In this document: in pieces, positions 27,040-36,150 of the stretch
Layout: the number at the start of each line of letters is the position of its first letter
Numbering within the stretch: the stretch's first letter is position 1
NCBI RefSeq assembly: GCF_000255655.1
Contig: NZ_JH636435.1
Coordinates: forward strand, 1-64,000
Origin: Schlesneria paludicola DSM 18645
GTDB taxonomy: Bacteria; Planctomycetota; Planctomycetia; Planctomycetales; Planctomycetaceae
DNA: 64,000 nucleotides
Reading direction: 5' to 3'
The notes under the pieces: model-generated
The model's database searches: none
What the model was told of the DNA's origin: nothing
The model's input: only the letters and a program-made list of their open reading frames with translations
Translations under genes and position numbers: made by a program

Positions 27040-28740
27040 CTATTTACTCGGAGTCGAGGCCGTCGCTTCTTGCGATGAAATCAAGCCATCGCCATTGGTG
27101 TCGAGTCTGCCAAAGATTTGGTGGCTGCCGGGAAACTCAGACAGGCTCACATCCCCATCGCGATTACGATCCATCTTCAAAAACCAGGCCGGCCCTTCGC
27201 GATCGGCCTTCACGCGCGGTATCGAGGGGCCTCGTTGAGCGAGGTTGGCATTGGCGGGGCGACGGGCGGCTCGCGAGATTTCCAGGATCAGATTGTACGT
27301 CATCTCGGCTCCGCCAAGAAAACCGTCTCGGTCCTGGTCTTCGGTGTCGATCACGTTTGGGGCCAGGAGCAGTTCTCGCGGAGTCAGGACTCGGTCACCA
27401 TTCAGGTCAAGCAGGCGGAACAGGTCGGCCCCCTGTTCGGTCGCTTCAAGCAGCACCTGTACCGCGGTGGCGCGTGAGCGGTGCTGGAAGAACGAATCGA
27501 ATTCGACGAGGCTGATTTTGTCGTCGTGGTTCGTGTCGATGACGGCAAAGTCGGGGCGATCGACAATCATGGTGAACTCGGTCGCATCCAGTGAGCCGTC
27601 GTTATTGGCGTCGAAATCGGCCATGCGGACGCGAACATCCTCCTGATTCGGATTACGGTTGCTGCGACGCAGGTTCACCTCGCGTGATCCGACCTGCAGG
27701 CGAAAACCGCCGTCCAATTTGCCACGCAAGCGATAACGGGGCGCCGCATTTCCCTTCTTCTTGGTGCTGCCGCTTCCCAGAACAAGTGGCAATTCGGCAT
27801 CTAGGGGCAGTTCGAGGTATCCGCGAAGTTCGGCACGAGTCAGCAAATGATCACCGTCGGTGTCGAGACTTGCCAAACCCTCGGACTCGGACTGAATTTC
27901 GGCAGGCTTTTCGAGTGAAATGACGCCATCACGATTTCGGTCGTAGCGCGATAACAGGATCTCGGCGACAGCGGTGTGGTCCAGCGCGGCTGTCAACAGG
28001 ATGACGGTTCCAGTCCCTGCCGAGACTTCACCGGGCGAGTTGGATTCGGTCACGTCGGGGCCGGCGACCAGTTCCAATTCTGTAATCAGTTGATCGTCGT
28101 TGAAGTCGCGGCCGTGCAGGCTGGTAGCGGCGCGCGATAGCTCCTGCCGTGACAAGCGGCCGTCCCCATCGTAATCCAGAAGCGGCGAGAGCGCCGGTCC
28201 GGCACCCTGACTCGACAACTTCTGAGAGAGTCGAATCGGCGGAGAGGACTCTTCGAGCATGGCGCGAAGTTCTGCTTTGGTCAGTCCAGTGGCTTTGGCG
28301 GCCATCTGATCCATCGTGAGTTTCGCCGCGCCGGCGCGGAACTGAGACCCTGCGGTGGTGCCGAAGATATTCGCGATCTGGCCGGCCTGCTCGAGTGAGA
28401 CACTTCCATCACGATCCGTATCGAACTGGTCAAATAACCGACCAAATGTGTCGCGCCAGGCGGTTCGGAAGGGAACGCCGTCGATTTCAATGCGAAGGCG
28501 GACGCGTGTTGGTTCGACCGGACCAAGCAGCAACAAATCCTGCGCGTCGGGCAGTTCGTGTGCTATCACCGCGGGAGAAGTTGATGGTCCTTTGGTGTCG
28601 ACGGCGAGTCCGCTCTGCAGGTTGAAGACCATCAGGGGCGAGGCGATCAGCAGTGACCATGTACAACGCGCCCTGAACCAATCGAATCGTTGATGCACCT
28701 CGGCAGTCAGATCGCACAGGTGCGATTGCGGACCGTTCAT
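27040..28740 (-). CDS. Secreted protein with about eleven EF-hand loops
   Basis: The 566-residue protein has an N-terminal hydrophobic segment (about 28-45) ending near GLAVD, so it is probably exported. I count about eleven calcium-binding loops of EF-hand type, for example DTDRDGSVSLEQ, DYDGDGRLSRQE, DRNRDGVISLEK, DANNDGSLDATE, DTNHDDKISLVE, DQDRDGFLGGAE and DTNGDGLISSQE. EF-hand proteins of this kind are common beside DUF1501/DUF1549 genes in planctomycetes. Its ATG overlaps the stop of the upstream DUF1501 gene by four bases, so the two are translationally coupled. No enzymatic motif is visible. Confidence 0.88.
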   Translation of the reverse strand: MNGPQSHLCDLTAEVHQRFDWFRARCTWSLLIASPLMVFNLQSGLAVDTKGPSTSPAVIAHELPDAQDLLLLGPVEPTRVRLRIEIDGVPFRTAWRDTFGRLFDQFDTDRDGSVSLEQAGQIANIFGTTAGSQFRAGAAKLTMDQMAAKATGLTKAELRAMLEESSPPIRLSQKLSSQGAGPALSPLLDYDGDGRLSRQELSRAATSLHGRDFNDDQLITELELVAGPDVTESNSPGEVSAGTGTVILLTAALDHTAVAEILLSRYDRNRDGVISLEKPAEIQSESEGLASLDTDGDHLLTRAELRGYLELPLDAELPLVLGSGSTKKKGNAAPRYRLRGKLDGGFRLQVGSREVNLRRSNRNPNQEDVRVRMADFDANNDGSLDATEFTMIVDRPDFAVIDTNHDDKISLVEFDSFFQHRSRATAVQVLLEATEQGADLFRLLDLNGDRVLTPRELLLAPNVIDTEDQDRDGFLGGAEMTYNLILEISRAARRPANANLAQRGPSIPRVKADREGPAWFLKMDRNRDGDVSLSEFPGSHQIFGRLDTNGDGLISSQEATASTPSK

Positions 28741-30119
28741 CCAACAATCTCCTTCAATGCCTTGGCCGCAGGGTCGACAAGACGGATTGGGCGTCCGACG
28801 TTCGAGATGTTGGACTTCATCGGGTCGATGCCCAGGCCCTGGCAGATCGTGGCGAGCAGATCTGGAATCGCAACGGGGCGGTCTTCGACTTCCATTCCGT
28901 CGGCGCTGGTCCGCCCGATCGTTTGACCACCCTGGATTCCTCCTCCGGCAAGGACGGTGCTCCAGACTTGTGGGTAGTGGTCGCGTCCGCCCTGTGGATT
29001 GATTTTGGGGGTCCGGCCGAATTCGCCCATCCAGACGATGAGCGTGTCATCGAGTCGGCCGCGGTCGCGGAGTTCTTCAATAAGCGTTCCCCATCCGCTA
29101 TCGAGAACCTGGGACAATTGTTTGATCTTGTCAAAGTTCTCGGCGTGGGTATCCCAGCCCAGGATTTGCTGATCGATTCCGCCGAGTGTAATCTCGACGA
29201 AGGGGACATTTCGCTCGATCAGACGCCGTGCCAGCAAGCATCCCTGACCAAACCGATTCTTACCGTAGGCTTCGCGTACGACATCCGGTTCTTGATCGAG
29301 CGAGAATGCCGATGCGGCTTCGCTTCGCATCAGGCGAACAGCGTGCTCGTAGGCCGCGTTGTAACTTTGTGCGGGTGGCCCCGAGAAGTTCTCGAAGAAG
29401 CGTCCGTTCATGGAGCGTAGACGCGTCAAACGCGTTTCCAGAGTTTTGCTAGGGATCTCTTTAGAGGGTTCAAGATCCTGGACCTTCAAGTCGTTACTGG
29501 CTTCCATCTGATTGGCGGCACCGTTGGGGACCGCAGCACCATTGCCGACGACCAGAGGTGCCAATTGAGCTCCCAGGAAGCCGGGATCGTACGAGGCGGG
29601 GCTGATCGCGCGGTTGGGAGCGATGCTCACGAAGTTTGGTAGCTCGGCACCTTCGCGGCCGAGTTCATTGGCAATCAATGAACCGAATGTCGGATATTGG
29701 ACGGGGCCTTGCGGCATGTATCCACAATGTGCGAGCAACGTGGCGCGTGAATGGTCGCCTTCTTTAGTGCTCATCGAACGGACGACGGCCAGATGATTCG
29801 ACAGCTTGGCCAGACGAGGCAGATGCTGACTGAACTTCATCCCTGGGACGGCCGTTTCGATCTCTTGAAATGTTCCACCATTGGCATGGCCTGGCTTCAG
29901 GTCGAAGGTGTCGATCTGGCTCGGGCCGCCACTCATCCAAAGCAGGATACACGAACGGCGGCGATCGGTGCGGGCGGCGACATCGTTGGCGAACGCTCCA
30001 AACCAGCCCGAGACGGATGTTCCCACCGCGCCCGCGGCACACAGCTTCATCCAGTCGCGTCGGTTGAGCGATCCGCCGTCGAACATCGGCTGACGTTTCG
30101 GCTCGAATGGGTGTTGCAT
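28737..30119 (-). CDS. DUF1501 protein with Tat signal
   Basis: The 460-residue product has a twin-arginine signal (LNRRDWMKLCAAGAVG) and the DUF1501 motifs CILLWMSGGPSQIDTFDLKPG, GWDTHAENFD, LIVWMGEFGRTPKIN, GRDHYPQVWSTVLAGGGI and DRPVAIPDLLATICQGLGID. I prefer the Met at 30119 over the one at 30131 because GAGG stands six bases before it. It is the middle gene of a three-gene operon, after the DUF1549/DUF1553 gene (128-base gap) and before the EF-hand gene (four-base overlap). The conserved pairing of DUF1501 with DUF1549/DUF1553 suggests one exported complex or pathway; the biochemical role is unknown. Confidence 0.9.
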   Translation of the reverse strand: MQHPFEPKRQPMFDGGSLNRRDWMKLCAAGAVGTSVSGWFGAFANDVAARTDRRRSCILLWMSGGPSQIDTFDLKPGHANGGTFQEIETAVPGMKFSQHLPRLAKLSNHLAVVRSMSTKEGDHSRATLLAHCGYMPQGPVQYPTFGSLIANELGREGAELPNFVSIAPNRAISPASYDPGFLGAQLAPLVVGNGAAVPNGAANQMEASNDLKVQDLEPSKEIPSKTLETRLTRLRSMNGRFFENFSGPPAQSYNAAYEHAVRLMRSEAASAFSLDQEPDVVREAYGKNRFGQGCLLARRLIERNVPFVEITLGGIDQQILGWDTHAENFDKIKQLSQVLDSGWGTLIEELRDRGRLDDTLIVWMGEFGRTPKINPQGGRDHYPQVWSTVLAGGGIQGGQTIGRTSADGMEVEDRPVAIPDLLATICQGLGIDPMKSNISNVGRPIRLVDPAAKALKEIVG

Positions 30120-30246
30120 GACTGACCTCATGATGGAGTGATGAAACAGCTGGATCTCAAGGAAATTTTGGCGTTGAAGCGATTCGGAGAAACCGTGCGT
30201 GTGTCGACAAGCATTCGAAACGCCAACTCGTCAGGGACGGATCTGA

Positions 30247-31848
30247 TTAGTGATTCAGTAAAAACTCGGCACTGTTCAGCAGCATCCAAAACAGGTCGGC
30301 GAGCGCAGCTTTGGATTCGTCTGTTCCGAGTGCATCGACGAACAATTGACGCTCTGCGTCATCGGGCATTCGGCTAAGTGTCGCGAGGAACAACGATTCG
30401 ATGCGGCCAGACGCGTCGAGAAAGGGGGCCTCGGCAATGACCGACAGGAACTCGCTCTTTTCCAGGTCCGTTGCGAGGGTGACGTGTCGTCCGTTCATCA
30501 GCGAAAGTGCTTGAAGGATCGTGGTTTTGATTTCTGTTGGCGACACCGACGAATCGGCGAACTTTTCCTGAAACTCATCGCGGGCGACGTTCTCGCTGAT
30601 ATTCGGCGTGGCCTCGCGGAAGCCGGTCGCCTGGATGAAGCTGGCGTAGATCTGGTCGCTTGTCAGACGGCGTAGTGGCATGCGTGCAAATTGAACCGCC
30701 AGGTGATCTTCGCCTTCGCGTGGGGCGCCTCGGCAGGAAAGTTGGTAGACCTGGGTCGCGGCAATGACGCGAATCAGATACTTCAGGTCGTAGTGATGCA
30801 GTCGAAATTGTGTGCAGAGCGCGTCGAAGATTTCTGGGTAGGCGGGCGGATGCGAAGGATCAAGATCGTCGAGTGGCTGGACGAACCCGCGTCCGAGATA
30901 GCTGCCCCAGACACGATTCACGGCCGCCTTGGCAAAATAGGGATTCGTGGGTGACGTCACCCAGTGGGCCAGCATGGCACGCCGATTGTCTTTCGAATCG
31001 CGTACTGGCGGGCTGCCGTCGAGAAAGAGAGCGGGAACCAAGACGTCTTTTCCGGGAATCTTGATTCCGTCTATGTCGTCGGATTGCATCATCGCTTGGC
31101 CGTCAGTGCCCTGTGGCGAGACGTTCTTGAAGAATGCGGCAAACGACCAGAATTGTGGTTGTTTCCATTCCGCGAAGGGGTGGTCATGGCATTGGGCGCA
31201 CTGGACCTGGATTCCCATAAAAACGCGTGACGCGTTCGCAGCGAGTTGTTCTGGTTTGAACTCGGCCGCCTGATAAAAGGCCAAGGGGGTGGGGGCCCGC
31301 GGAATGGCGGGGCGATCCAGTGGTGCCGTTAAGAGTTCGCTGACAACCTGATCGTAGGGCATGTTGGCCGTAAAACGCAGTTTCAGCCAGATTTCCAGGG
31401 AAGGGGCCAGGGCTCGCGTTTCCGGGGCCGTGGTTCCAGCCAGCATCAGATCGCGAAAGGTGTTGGCCAGATGATTGGCAAACGCACCGCGCTGTAACAG
31501 TTCTTCAACCAGATACGGACGTTTGTCAGGCGTGGGATCATCGAGAAACTCGCGCACTTCGGCCACGGATGGAATCCGCCCGATGAGATCGAGGAAGGCG
31601 CGGCGAACAAATTCGCTGTCATTGGTTAGCGGTGCGGGGACGATTCCCTGCTGCTTCCAATCACGCTGAAATTGCTCGTCAATCCAGCGAGCCAAGTCTG
31701 CCGCGGGCATTTTTCGCTCGGCGACCGGTGTGGCTGGCGTTCCGACAAGATCTTCCGCCGGCGTGTTATCCGTGGCGGTCAGCGTTAGGCTGAGCGCGAG
31801 CACCAGTACGACGCGTGGAAAAATAAGGCGAAGTCGTGTGCCCATCAT
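30247..31848 (-). CDS. DUF1549/DUF1553 secreted protein
   Basis: The 533-residue product has a signal peptide (LIFPRVVLVLALSLTLTATDN), then DUF1549 (about 45-255; DSEFVRRAFLDLIGRIPSVAEV, VQCAQCHDHPFAEW) and DUF1553 (about 290-533; RRAMLAHWVTSPTNPYFAKAAVNRVW, LIRVIAATQVYQLSCR, RRLTSDQIYASFIQATG). CAQCHDH resembles a haem c motif with one residue between cysteine pairs as CxxCH, so haem attachment is possible. I chose 31848 because GAGGG stands eight bases upstream and the signal follows at once; the frame is open another 68 codons. It leads the DUF1501/EF-hand operon. Confidence 0.9.
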   Translation of the reverse strand: MMGTRLRLIFPRVVLVLALSLTLTATDNTPAEDLVGTPATPVAERKMPAADLARWIDEQFQRDWKQQGIVPAPLTNDSEFVRRAFLDLIGRIPSVAEVREFLDDPTPDKRPYLVEELLQRGAFANHLANTFRDLMLAGTTAPETRALAPSLEIWLKLRFTANMPYDQVVSELLTAPLDRPAIPRAPTPLAFYQAAEFKPEQLAANASRVFMGIQVQCAQCHDHPFAEWKQPQFWSFAAFFKNVSPQGTDGQAMMQSDDIDGIKIPGKDVLVPALFLDGSPPVRDSKDNRRAMLAHWVTSPTNPYFAKAAVNRVWGSYLGRGFVQPLDDLDPSHPPAYPEIFDALCTQFRLHHYDLKYLIRVIAATQVYQLSCRGAPREGEDHLAVQFARMPLRRLTSDQIYASFIQATGFREATPNISENVARDEFQEKFADSSVSPTEIKTTILQALSLMNGRHVTLATDLEKSEFLSVIAEAPFLDASGRIESLFLATLSRMPDDAERQLFVDALGTDESKAALADLFWMLLNSAEFLLNH

Positions 31849-32072
31849 CTTGAGAACCCTCGGTCGGTCCGTGTTTCCAAGGCGAATCATCAAGTCACTG
31901 TCGCAAGATTCTGCGACGCTCGCAGTATGACAAGACGTCTGAGGATTGGCAATCCGGCCTTTATGGCGTTTTTGAAACGCGAGTGACGGCGAAAATCGCG
32001 CAATCGGACGAAATCTGACAATTTTCGCGATAGGCTTTCGCGGCGCGCGCATATCACTCGTCAGAGGATTTC

Positions 32073-32693
32073 ATGACCAGCATTCCGCCGACACAACCAA
32101 CGCTGCTTGTTCGGATTCGAAACAGCAATGACCACGATGCCTGGAACCGATTCGTTGATCTGTATGGACCGCTTGTTTACGGCTTTCTGCGAAAGCGCGG
32201 CTTGCAGGACGCCGATGCTGTCGATCTGGCCCAGGACGTCTTTCGCCAGGTTTCAACTGCAATTCACCGATTGGATTACGACACTCAGCGGGGATCGTTT
32301 CGAGGTTGGCTGTTTACGATTGTGAAGAACCGAATGCTGGCACACTGGCGGAAACAGCAGGAGCGGGCGAGTGGTGACACGGACGCTTTGCAACGGCTCC
32401 ATGAGATACCTCAGCCGGGAACTCTGGAAGACAGTTCAGAATGGGACGCCGACTATGAACGACAACTTTTCCATTTCGCATCACAGATCGTCAAACAGGA
32501 CTTTACCCCCGCGACCTGGTCCGCGTTCTGGCAGACGGCTATTGAGGGCCGTCCCGGGAAAGTCGTCGCTCAGGAATTGGAAATGACTGTCGCTGCGGTG
32601 TATCTCGCCAAGGGGCGTGTGATGACGCGATTGAAAGAGCAAATCAAATTGCTGGTGGGCGAGGAATCCTTGCCCTCGCGGCCAACGCCGTGA
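32073..32693 (+). CDS. ECF sigma factor of the planctomycete kinase-associated type
   Basis: The 206-residue protein is a close paralogue of the sigma factor at 23952: the stretch WNRFVDLYGPLVYGFLRKRGLQDADAVDLAQDV matches it nearly residue for residue, followed by GSFRGWLFTIVKNRML and a region 4 helix-turn-helix (GRPGKVVAQELEMTVAAVYLAKGRVMTRLKEQ). It should direct transcription of a small regulon under control of the anti-sigma finger kinase encoded at 32968, which is separated from it by about 275 bases containing REP-like hairpins. It is divergent from the DUF1549 operon, and the intervening 220 bases must hold both promoters. Confidence 0.9.
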   Translation: MTSIPPTQPTLLVRIRNSNDHDAWNRFVDLYGPLVYGFLRKRGLQDADAVDLAQDVFRQVSTAIHRLDYDTQRGSFRGWLFTIVKNRMLAHWRKQQERASGDTDALQRLHEIPQPGTLEDSSEWDADYERQLFHFASQIVKQDFTPATWSAFWQTAIEGRPGKVVAQELEMTVAAVYLAKGRVMTRLKEQIKLLVGEESLPSRPTP

Positions 32694-32713
32694 AGGATGT
32701 TTTGGTTGTTTTT

Positions 32714-32870
32714 GTGTGCCACTGGCTGTGCCAGTCCCCAGTACACATTGATCCTCAAAAGGACAATGAAAGATGCCGGTCGACCATTCAACAACGGATG
32801 CCGTTCGATTTCCCTCCCACGGTGTTCCTCACTCCTGCATCGACTGCCACGGGCTCGGCCAGTGGCACAC
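32714..32870. repeat. Inverted pair of REP-like hairpins (BIME- or MITE-like)
   Basis: Thirteen-base arms gtgtgccactggc (32714-32726) and gccagtggcacac (32858-32870) are perfect inverted repeats enclosing 131 bases. Each end is also a local hairpin: actggc/gccagt around tgt (32721-32735), and tgccacgggc/gccagtggca around tcg (32845-32867, one mismatch). The 157-base unit has the size and form of a BIME or MITE; no open frame of note is inside. Confidence 0.75.
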
Positions 32871-32967
32871 AGATACCCCATGAAAAAATTGTTCACGACG
32901 ATGCCCTCGCGGCACACCGAATGTAATAAGTGGCGTGCGAGAATTCTGGCGAAGGACGAGGTTGACC

Positions 32968-35373
32968 ATGACAGACTATTCTTCCGCTTGTCCTTCAGCA
33001 GATCAATTGCGATCCCTCATTGATGGACGGCTCGCCGAGAATGAATCGCAATCCACGCAGCAGCACGTGGATCAGTGCCCGGAGTGTCAGCAGCAACTTG
33101 AGTCGCTCGTTGCGGGAACTGAATCCTGGGATGCGGCCGTCGGCCATATCCGGCAAGGTGAAAGATCGATTGACGACACGCTCTTTTCCGAAGCGATGAA
33201 GCGGATTAAATCGGACGAGTTCGCTTATGCGAATGAAGGCTTCGGGAAGAGTTCCGCGAATCCACTTGAATATCTGTCACCCTCGGACCAGCCGGGCTCC
33301 ATCGGCCGGTTGGGATCTTATGAAGTGACGCAGGTCATCGGCCAGGGTGGGATGGGCATCGTCTTAAAAGCATATGACCAGTCACTGCATCGCGTGGTCG
33401 CGGTCAAAATTCTGGCTCCGTATCTGGCGCACAATTCAAACGCCCGGAAGCGGTTTGTACGCGAAGCCCAGGCGATTGCAGCGGTCAGCCACGATCATGT
33501 GATCACGATTCATGCGATCGACGAATCGGCAGAGCGGCCCATGATTGTCATGCAGTTCATCGCAGGACAATCGCTACAACAGAAGATTGATGCCGAAGGC
33601 TCGCTGGATCTCAAAGAGATTTTGCGAATCGGGATGCAGACCGCGTCGGGTCTCGCCGCGGCCCATGCGCAGGGGCTGGTTCATCGCGATGTCAAACCGT
33701 CAAACATTCTGCTTGAAAACGGAATTCAACGCGTCAAGTTGACGGATTTTGGACTGGCCCGGGCCGTGGACGACGCCAGTTTGACTCAAAGCGGAGCGAT
33801 TGCCGGGACGCCTCAGTACATGGCTCCCGAGCAGGCGAACGGAGACGCGGTCGATTATCGTGCCGACCTGTTCAGCTTGGGCAGTGTGATGTATTCGATG
33901 TGCGTCGGTCACTCGCCGTTTCGTGCCAGCACGACGATGGGTGTCCTCAAGCGAGTCTGTCATGACCCGCCACGTCCGATACAGGAACTGAATCCAGACA
34001 TTCCCGTCTGGCTTTCCGCCATCATCATGAAACTGCTGGCGAAGCGGCCGGAAGATCGGTACCAATCGGCGCGCGAAGTGGCCGAACTCCTTGAGCGGTG
34101 GCTGGCCCACGTGCAGCAGCCTTCTGCCAATGCCCAGCCCGTCTTCATAAAAGAACCGATACCGAATGCCGTGCCTCACGCGAAAGTCGCAACGCAGCTC
34201 AATCGCGTGGAGAGTCCGTTAGCGTGGCCATTCTCCGGATCGGCCCGCTATGGAATTGGGCTTTGCGTGGTGCTGGTGCTTTTGATGAATCGAGCATCGC
34301 CGCTCGAGATTGTCATCTTGGCCCTGATCGCTTGGGGGGCGCTCAGCCTTTGGCGAAAGTTCGGTATAAGGCTCTGGCGCGAGAAGAACGATTCGTCCGA
34401 CTTCGTTGTCAACGAAGACGTTCCACGATCCACGATGACATTTAAGGCCGCTGTTGAGGGAGTGTTTCGAGACGCGAAGCCATTTGTTCAACGAGCAGCA
34501 ACTGCTGCGGAGACGACATGTAAGAACGTTGCGAGTGGATTACGTCAAGGTGCCCGGCCATTTGTTCAACGAACGGCGGCCGCTGCGGAGGCGAGTTGGG
34601 AAGGAGTTGCGCAGCAGGTTCAGGCCTGGGATACCCAACAATTGCGAAGTCAGTTGCTGTTTGCCGCGTGGTGTGGCGTGAGTTTGATCGACCTGGCATG
34701 GCTCTATCTACTTTTCCTTGAGATGAGACCAACGAAATCGTTGTTGCCCATTCCGATCACAATGTCACTATGCCTTGTTTCTGCATTCGTCGCACATGCG
34801 ATTTTCCGAAGGGAGAATCCGCAGATTGTGTTCCGCGGAGCCGCATTTGGACTACTGCCTCTCTCGCCAGGAGCGTTGTTCCGCGTTCCACTGGCGATCG
34901 TCACGCTCATCTGGTTGCGGCAGCCCGCGGCAAAGAATTCCTTCACCGCGATGCCTTGGGCCGATACTGAGCTGTCGAAAGCGATCGTGTCGGTTCGATG
35001 CTGGATTGGACGATGGGTGGGAACTGCGGTCCGTCTATCGATCTGGTCACTGGCGTGCAGTGTCGCGCTATTCGTCGCCTATGTCTTCTGTCAGGTGCCC
35101 AACATGTCGGCCGACAATCCATTTCAGACGGTCGTTCAGTCTTATCCGCAGAACTCGAACAGTGGTGGCCCCTTTGGGCCGGCCTTCGCGTCGAAGTTGT
35201 TCAACTTCGGATTCCCTCAGTCACTGTTTTACGAGACCCATATGTCAGCCGGTTGGTTCTTGCTCTGGACGATCGTCACGCTCTTCTGCTGGATGTATGG
35301 AGTGTGGCGAATTGTGGCGGCACGGCATCTGCGCCCATGGCTCGCGAAGTCGGCAGTGCCGCTTTCTGTCTGA
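32968..35373 (+). CDS. Anti-sigma finger/Ser-Thr kinase with polytopic C-terminus
   Basis: The 801-residue protein begins with a zf-HC2 finger (H33, C37, C40 in HVDQCPEC), then a Hanks kinase (about 116-385) with GQGGMG at 125-130, K147, HRDVKPSN at 239-246, DFG at 260-262 and APE at 286-288. This numbering almost superimposes on the kinase at 24583. The C-terminal half differs: two membrane helices, an Ala-rich part with the repeat KPFVQRAATAAE/RPFVQRTAAAAE, then about five more helices. The start at 32968 has GAGG six bases upstream. It probably senses a membrane or envelope signal and releases the sigma factor encoded at 32073. Confidence 0.9.
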   Translation: MTDYSSACPSADQLRSLIDGRLAENESQSTQQHVDQCPECQQQLESLVAGTESWDAAVGHIRQGERSIDDTLFSEAMKRIKSDEFAYANEGFGKSSANPLEYLSPSDQPGSIGRLGSYEVTQVIGQGGMGIVLKAYDQSLHRVVAVKILAPYLAHNSNARKRFVREAQAIAAVSHDHVITIHAIDESAERPMIVMQFIAGQSLQQKIDAEGSLDLKEILRIGMQTASGLAAAHAQGLVHRDVKPSNILLENGIQRVKLTDFGLARAVDDASLTQSGAIAGTPQYMAPEQANGDAVDYRADLFSLGSVMYSMCVGHSPFRASTTMGVLKRVCHDPPRPIQELNPDIPVWLSAIIMKLLAKRPEDRYQSAREVAELLERWLAHVQQPSANAQPVFIKEPIPNAVPHAKVATQLNRVESPLAWPFSGSARYGIGLCVVLVLLMNRASPLEIVILALIAWGALSLWRKFGIRLWREKNDSSDFVVNEDVPRSTMTFKAAVEGVFRDAKPFVQRAATAAETTCKNVASGLRQGARPFVQRTAAAAEASWEGVAQQVQAWDTQQLRSQLLFAAWCGVSLIDLAWLYLLFLEMRPTKSLLPIPITMSLCLVSAFVAHAIFRRENPQIVFRGAAFGLLPLSPGALFRVPLAIVTLIWLRQPAAKNSFTAMPWADTELSKAIVSVRCWIGRWVGTAVRLSIWSLACSVALFVAYVFCQVPNMSADNPFQTVVQSYPQNSNSGGPFGPAFASKLFNFGFPQSLFYETHMSAGWFLLWTIVTLFCWMYGVWRIVAARHLRPWLAKSAVPLSV

Positions 35374-35427
35374 TCATGACGTTGAGCGAGGCGATCACGA
35401 ATGAGGTTGAATTCAATTCAAGACCAC

Positions 35428-36120
35428 TCAAATAGGGCGTTTTCCTGTGCGTCGCCATTCTTCGGCGGCGGCATGACAGGCTGCGATGCGCGCGTGGACC
35501 AGATCGACAAGTGCCTGATCCTGATCGCGGCTGCTGTACTGTTGCAGTTGCTCGACCGTCAGGGGTTCGCCGAAGACGACGCGAACACGTGCAGGTTTCA
35601 GGAACCAGCCACCCATTGGCAGTGCGTCATATGCGCCTGAGATGCCGACGGGATAGACCGGGTGTTTCGCGCGACGGATAATGGCCGCAAAGCCTGGTTT
35701 CATTTGGCCAATTGCACCCGTCGGCGAACGTGTTCCTTCGGGGAAGATGCCGACCAGCCAGCCGTCCTGCAGACGCTTGATGGTATCGCGCAAACTGGCC
35801 GTGCTGGCGGCTTGCTGATTGATGGGCATCACGTGCGTGTTCTTCAGAATCCAACCGACGACTGGCGCACGAAACAACGAGTCGCGAGCCAGAAAGCTGA
35901 TCGGTCGACGAAACGGAAGTCCGACGACCAGGGGATCAAGAAAGCTTTGATGATTTGCGAGGATCAGTGCCCCTTCTTCGCCTTCAATCGGCTGATACCC
36001 CGCTGCGCGGTACCCGAGCCAGACGCGGAAGAATGCGTTAATCACCACCTGCAGCGTGACCCAAATCGGGCCACGCACTAAAGGCGAATCCATTGGCAAA
36101 GCATTCGGCGGTGTCGACAT
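35428..36120 (-). CDS. plsC: 1-acyl-sn-glycerol-3-phosphate acyltransferase
   Basis: PlsC adds the second acyl chain to lysophosphatidate to give phosphatidate. The 230-residue protein has the catalytic NHQSFLD motif at residues 56-62 (H57, D62), the substrate-binding FPEGTRS at 126-132, and the downstream PVYPVGISGAY region. An N-terminal hydrophobic helix (about 18-36) fits membrane association. The length is normal for bacterial PlsC. It converges on the kinase gene and lies 30 bases downstream of the pyrophosphatase gene on the same strand, so the two may be co-transcribed. Confidence 0.92.
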   Translation of the reverse strand: MSTPPNALPMDSPLVRGPIWVTLQVVINAFFRVWLGYRAAGYQPIEGEEGALILANHQSFLDPLVVGLPFRRPISFLARDSLFRAPVVGWILKNTHVMPINQQAASTASLRDTIKRLQDGWLVGIFPEGTRSPTGAIGQMKPGFAAIIRRAKHPVYPVGISGAYDALPMGGWFLKPARVRVVFGEPLTVEQLQQYSSRDQDQALVDLVHARIAACHAAAEEWRRTGKRPI

Positions 36121-36150
36121 GAATGCGAAATATCTTTTCTGGTGAATCGT

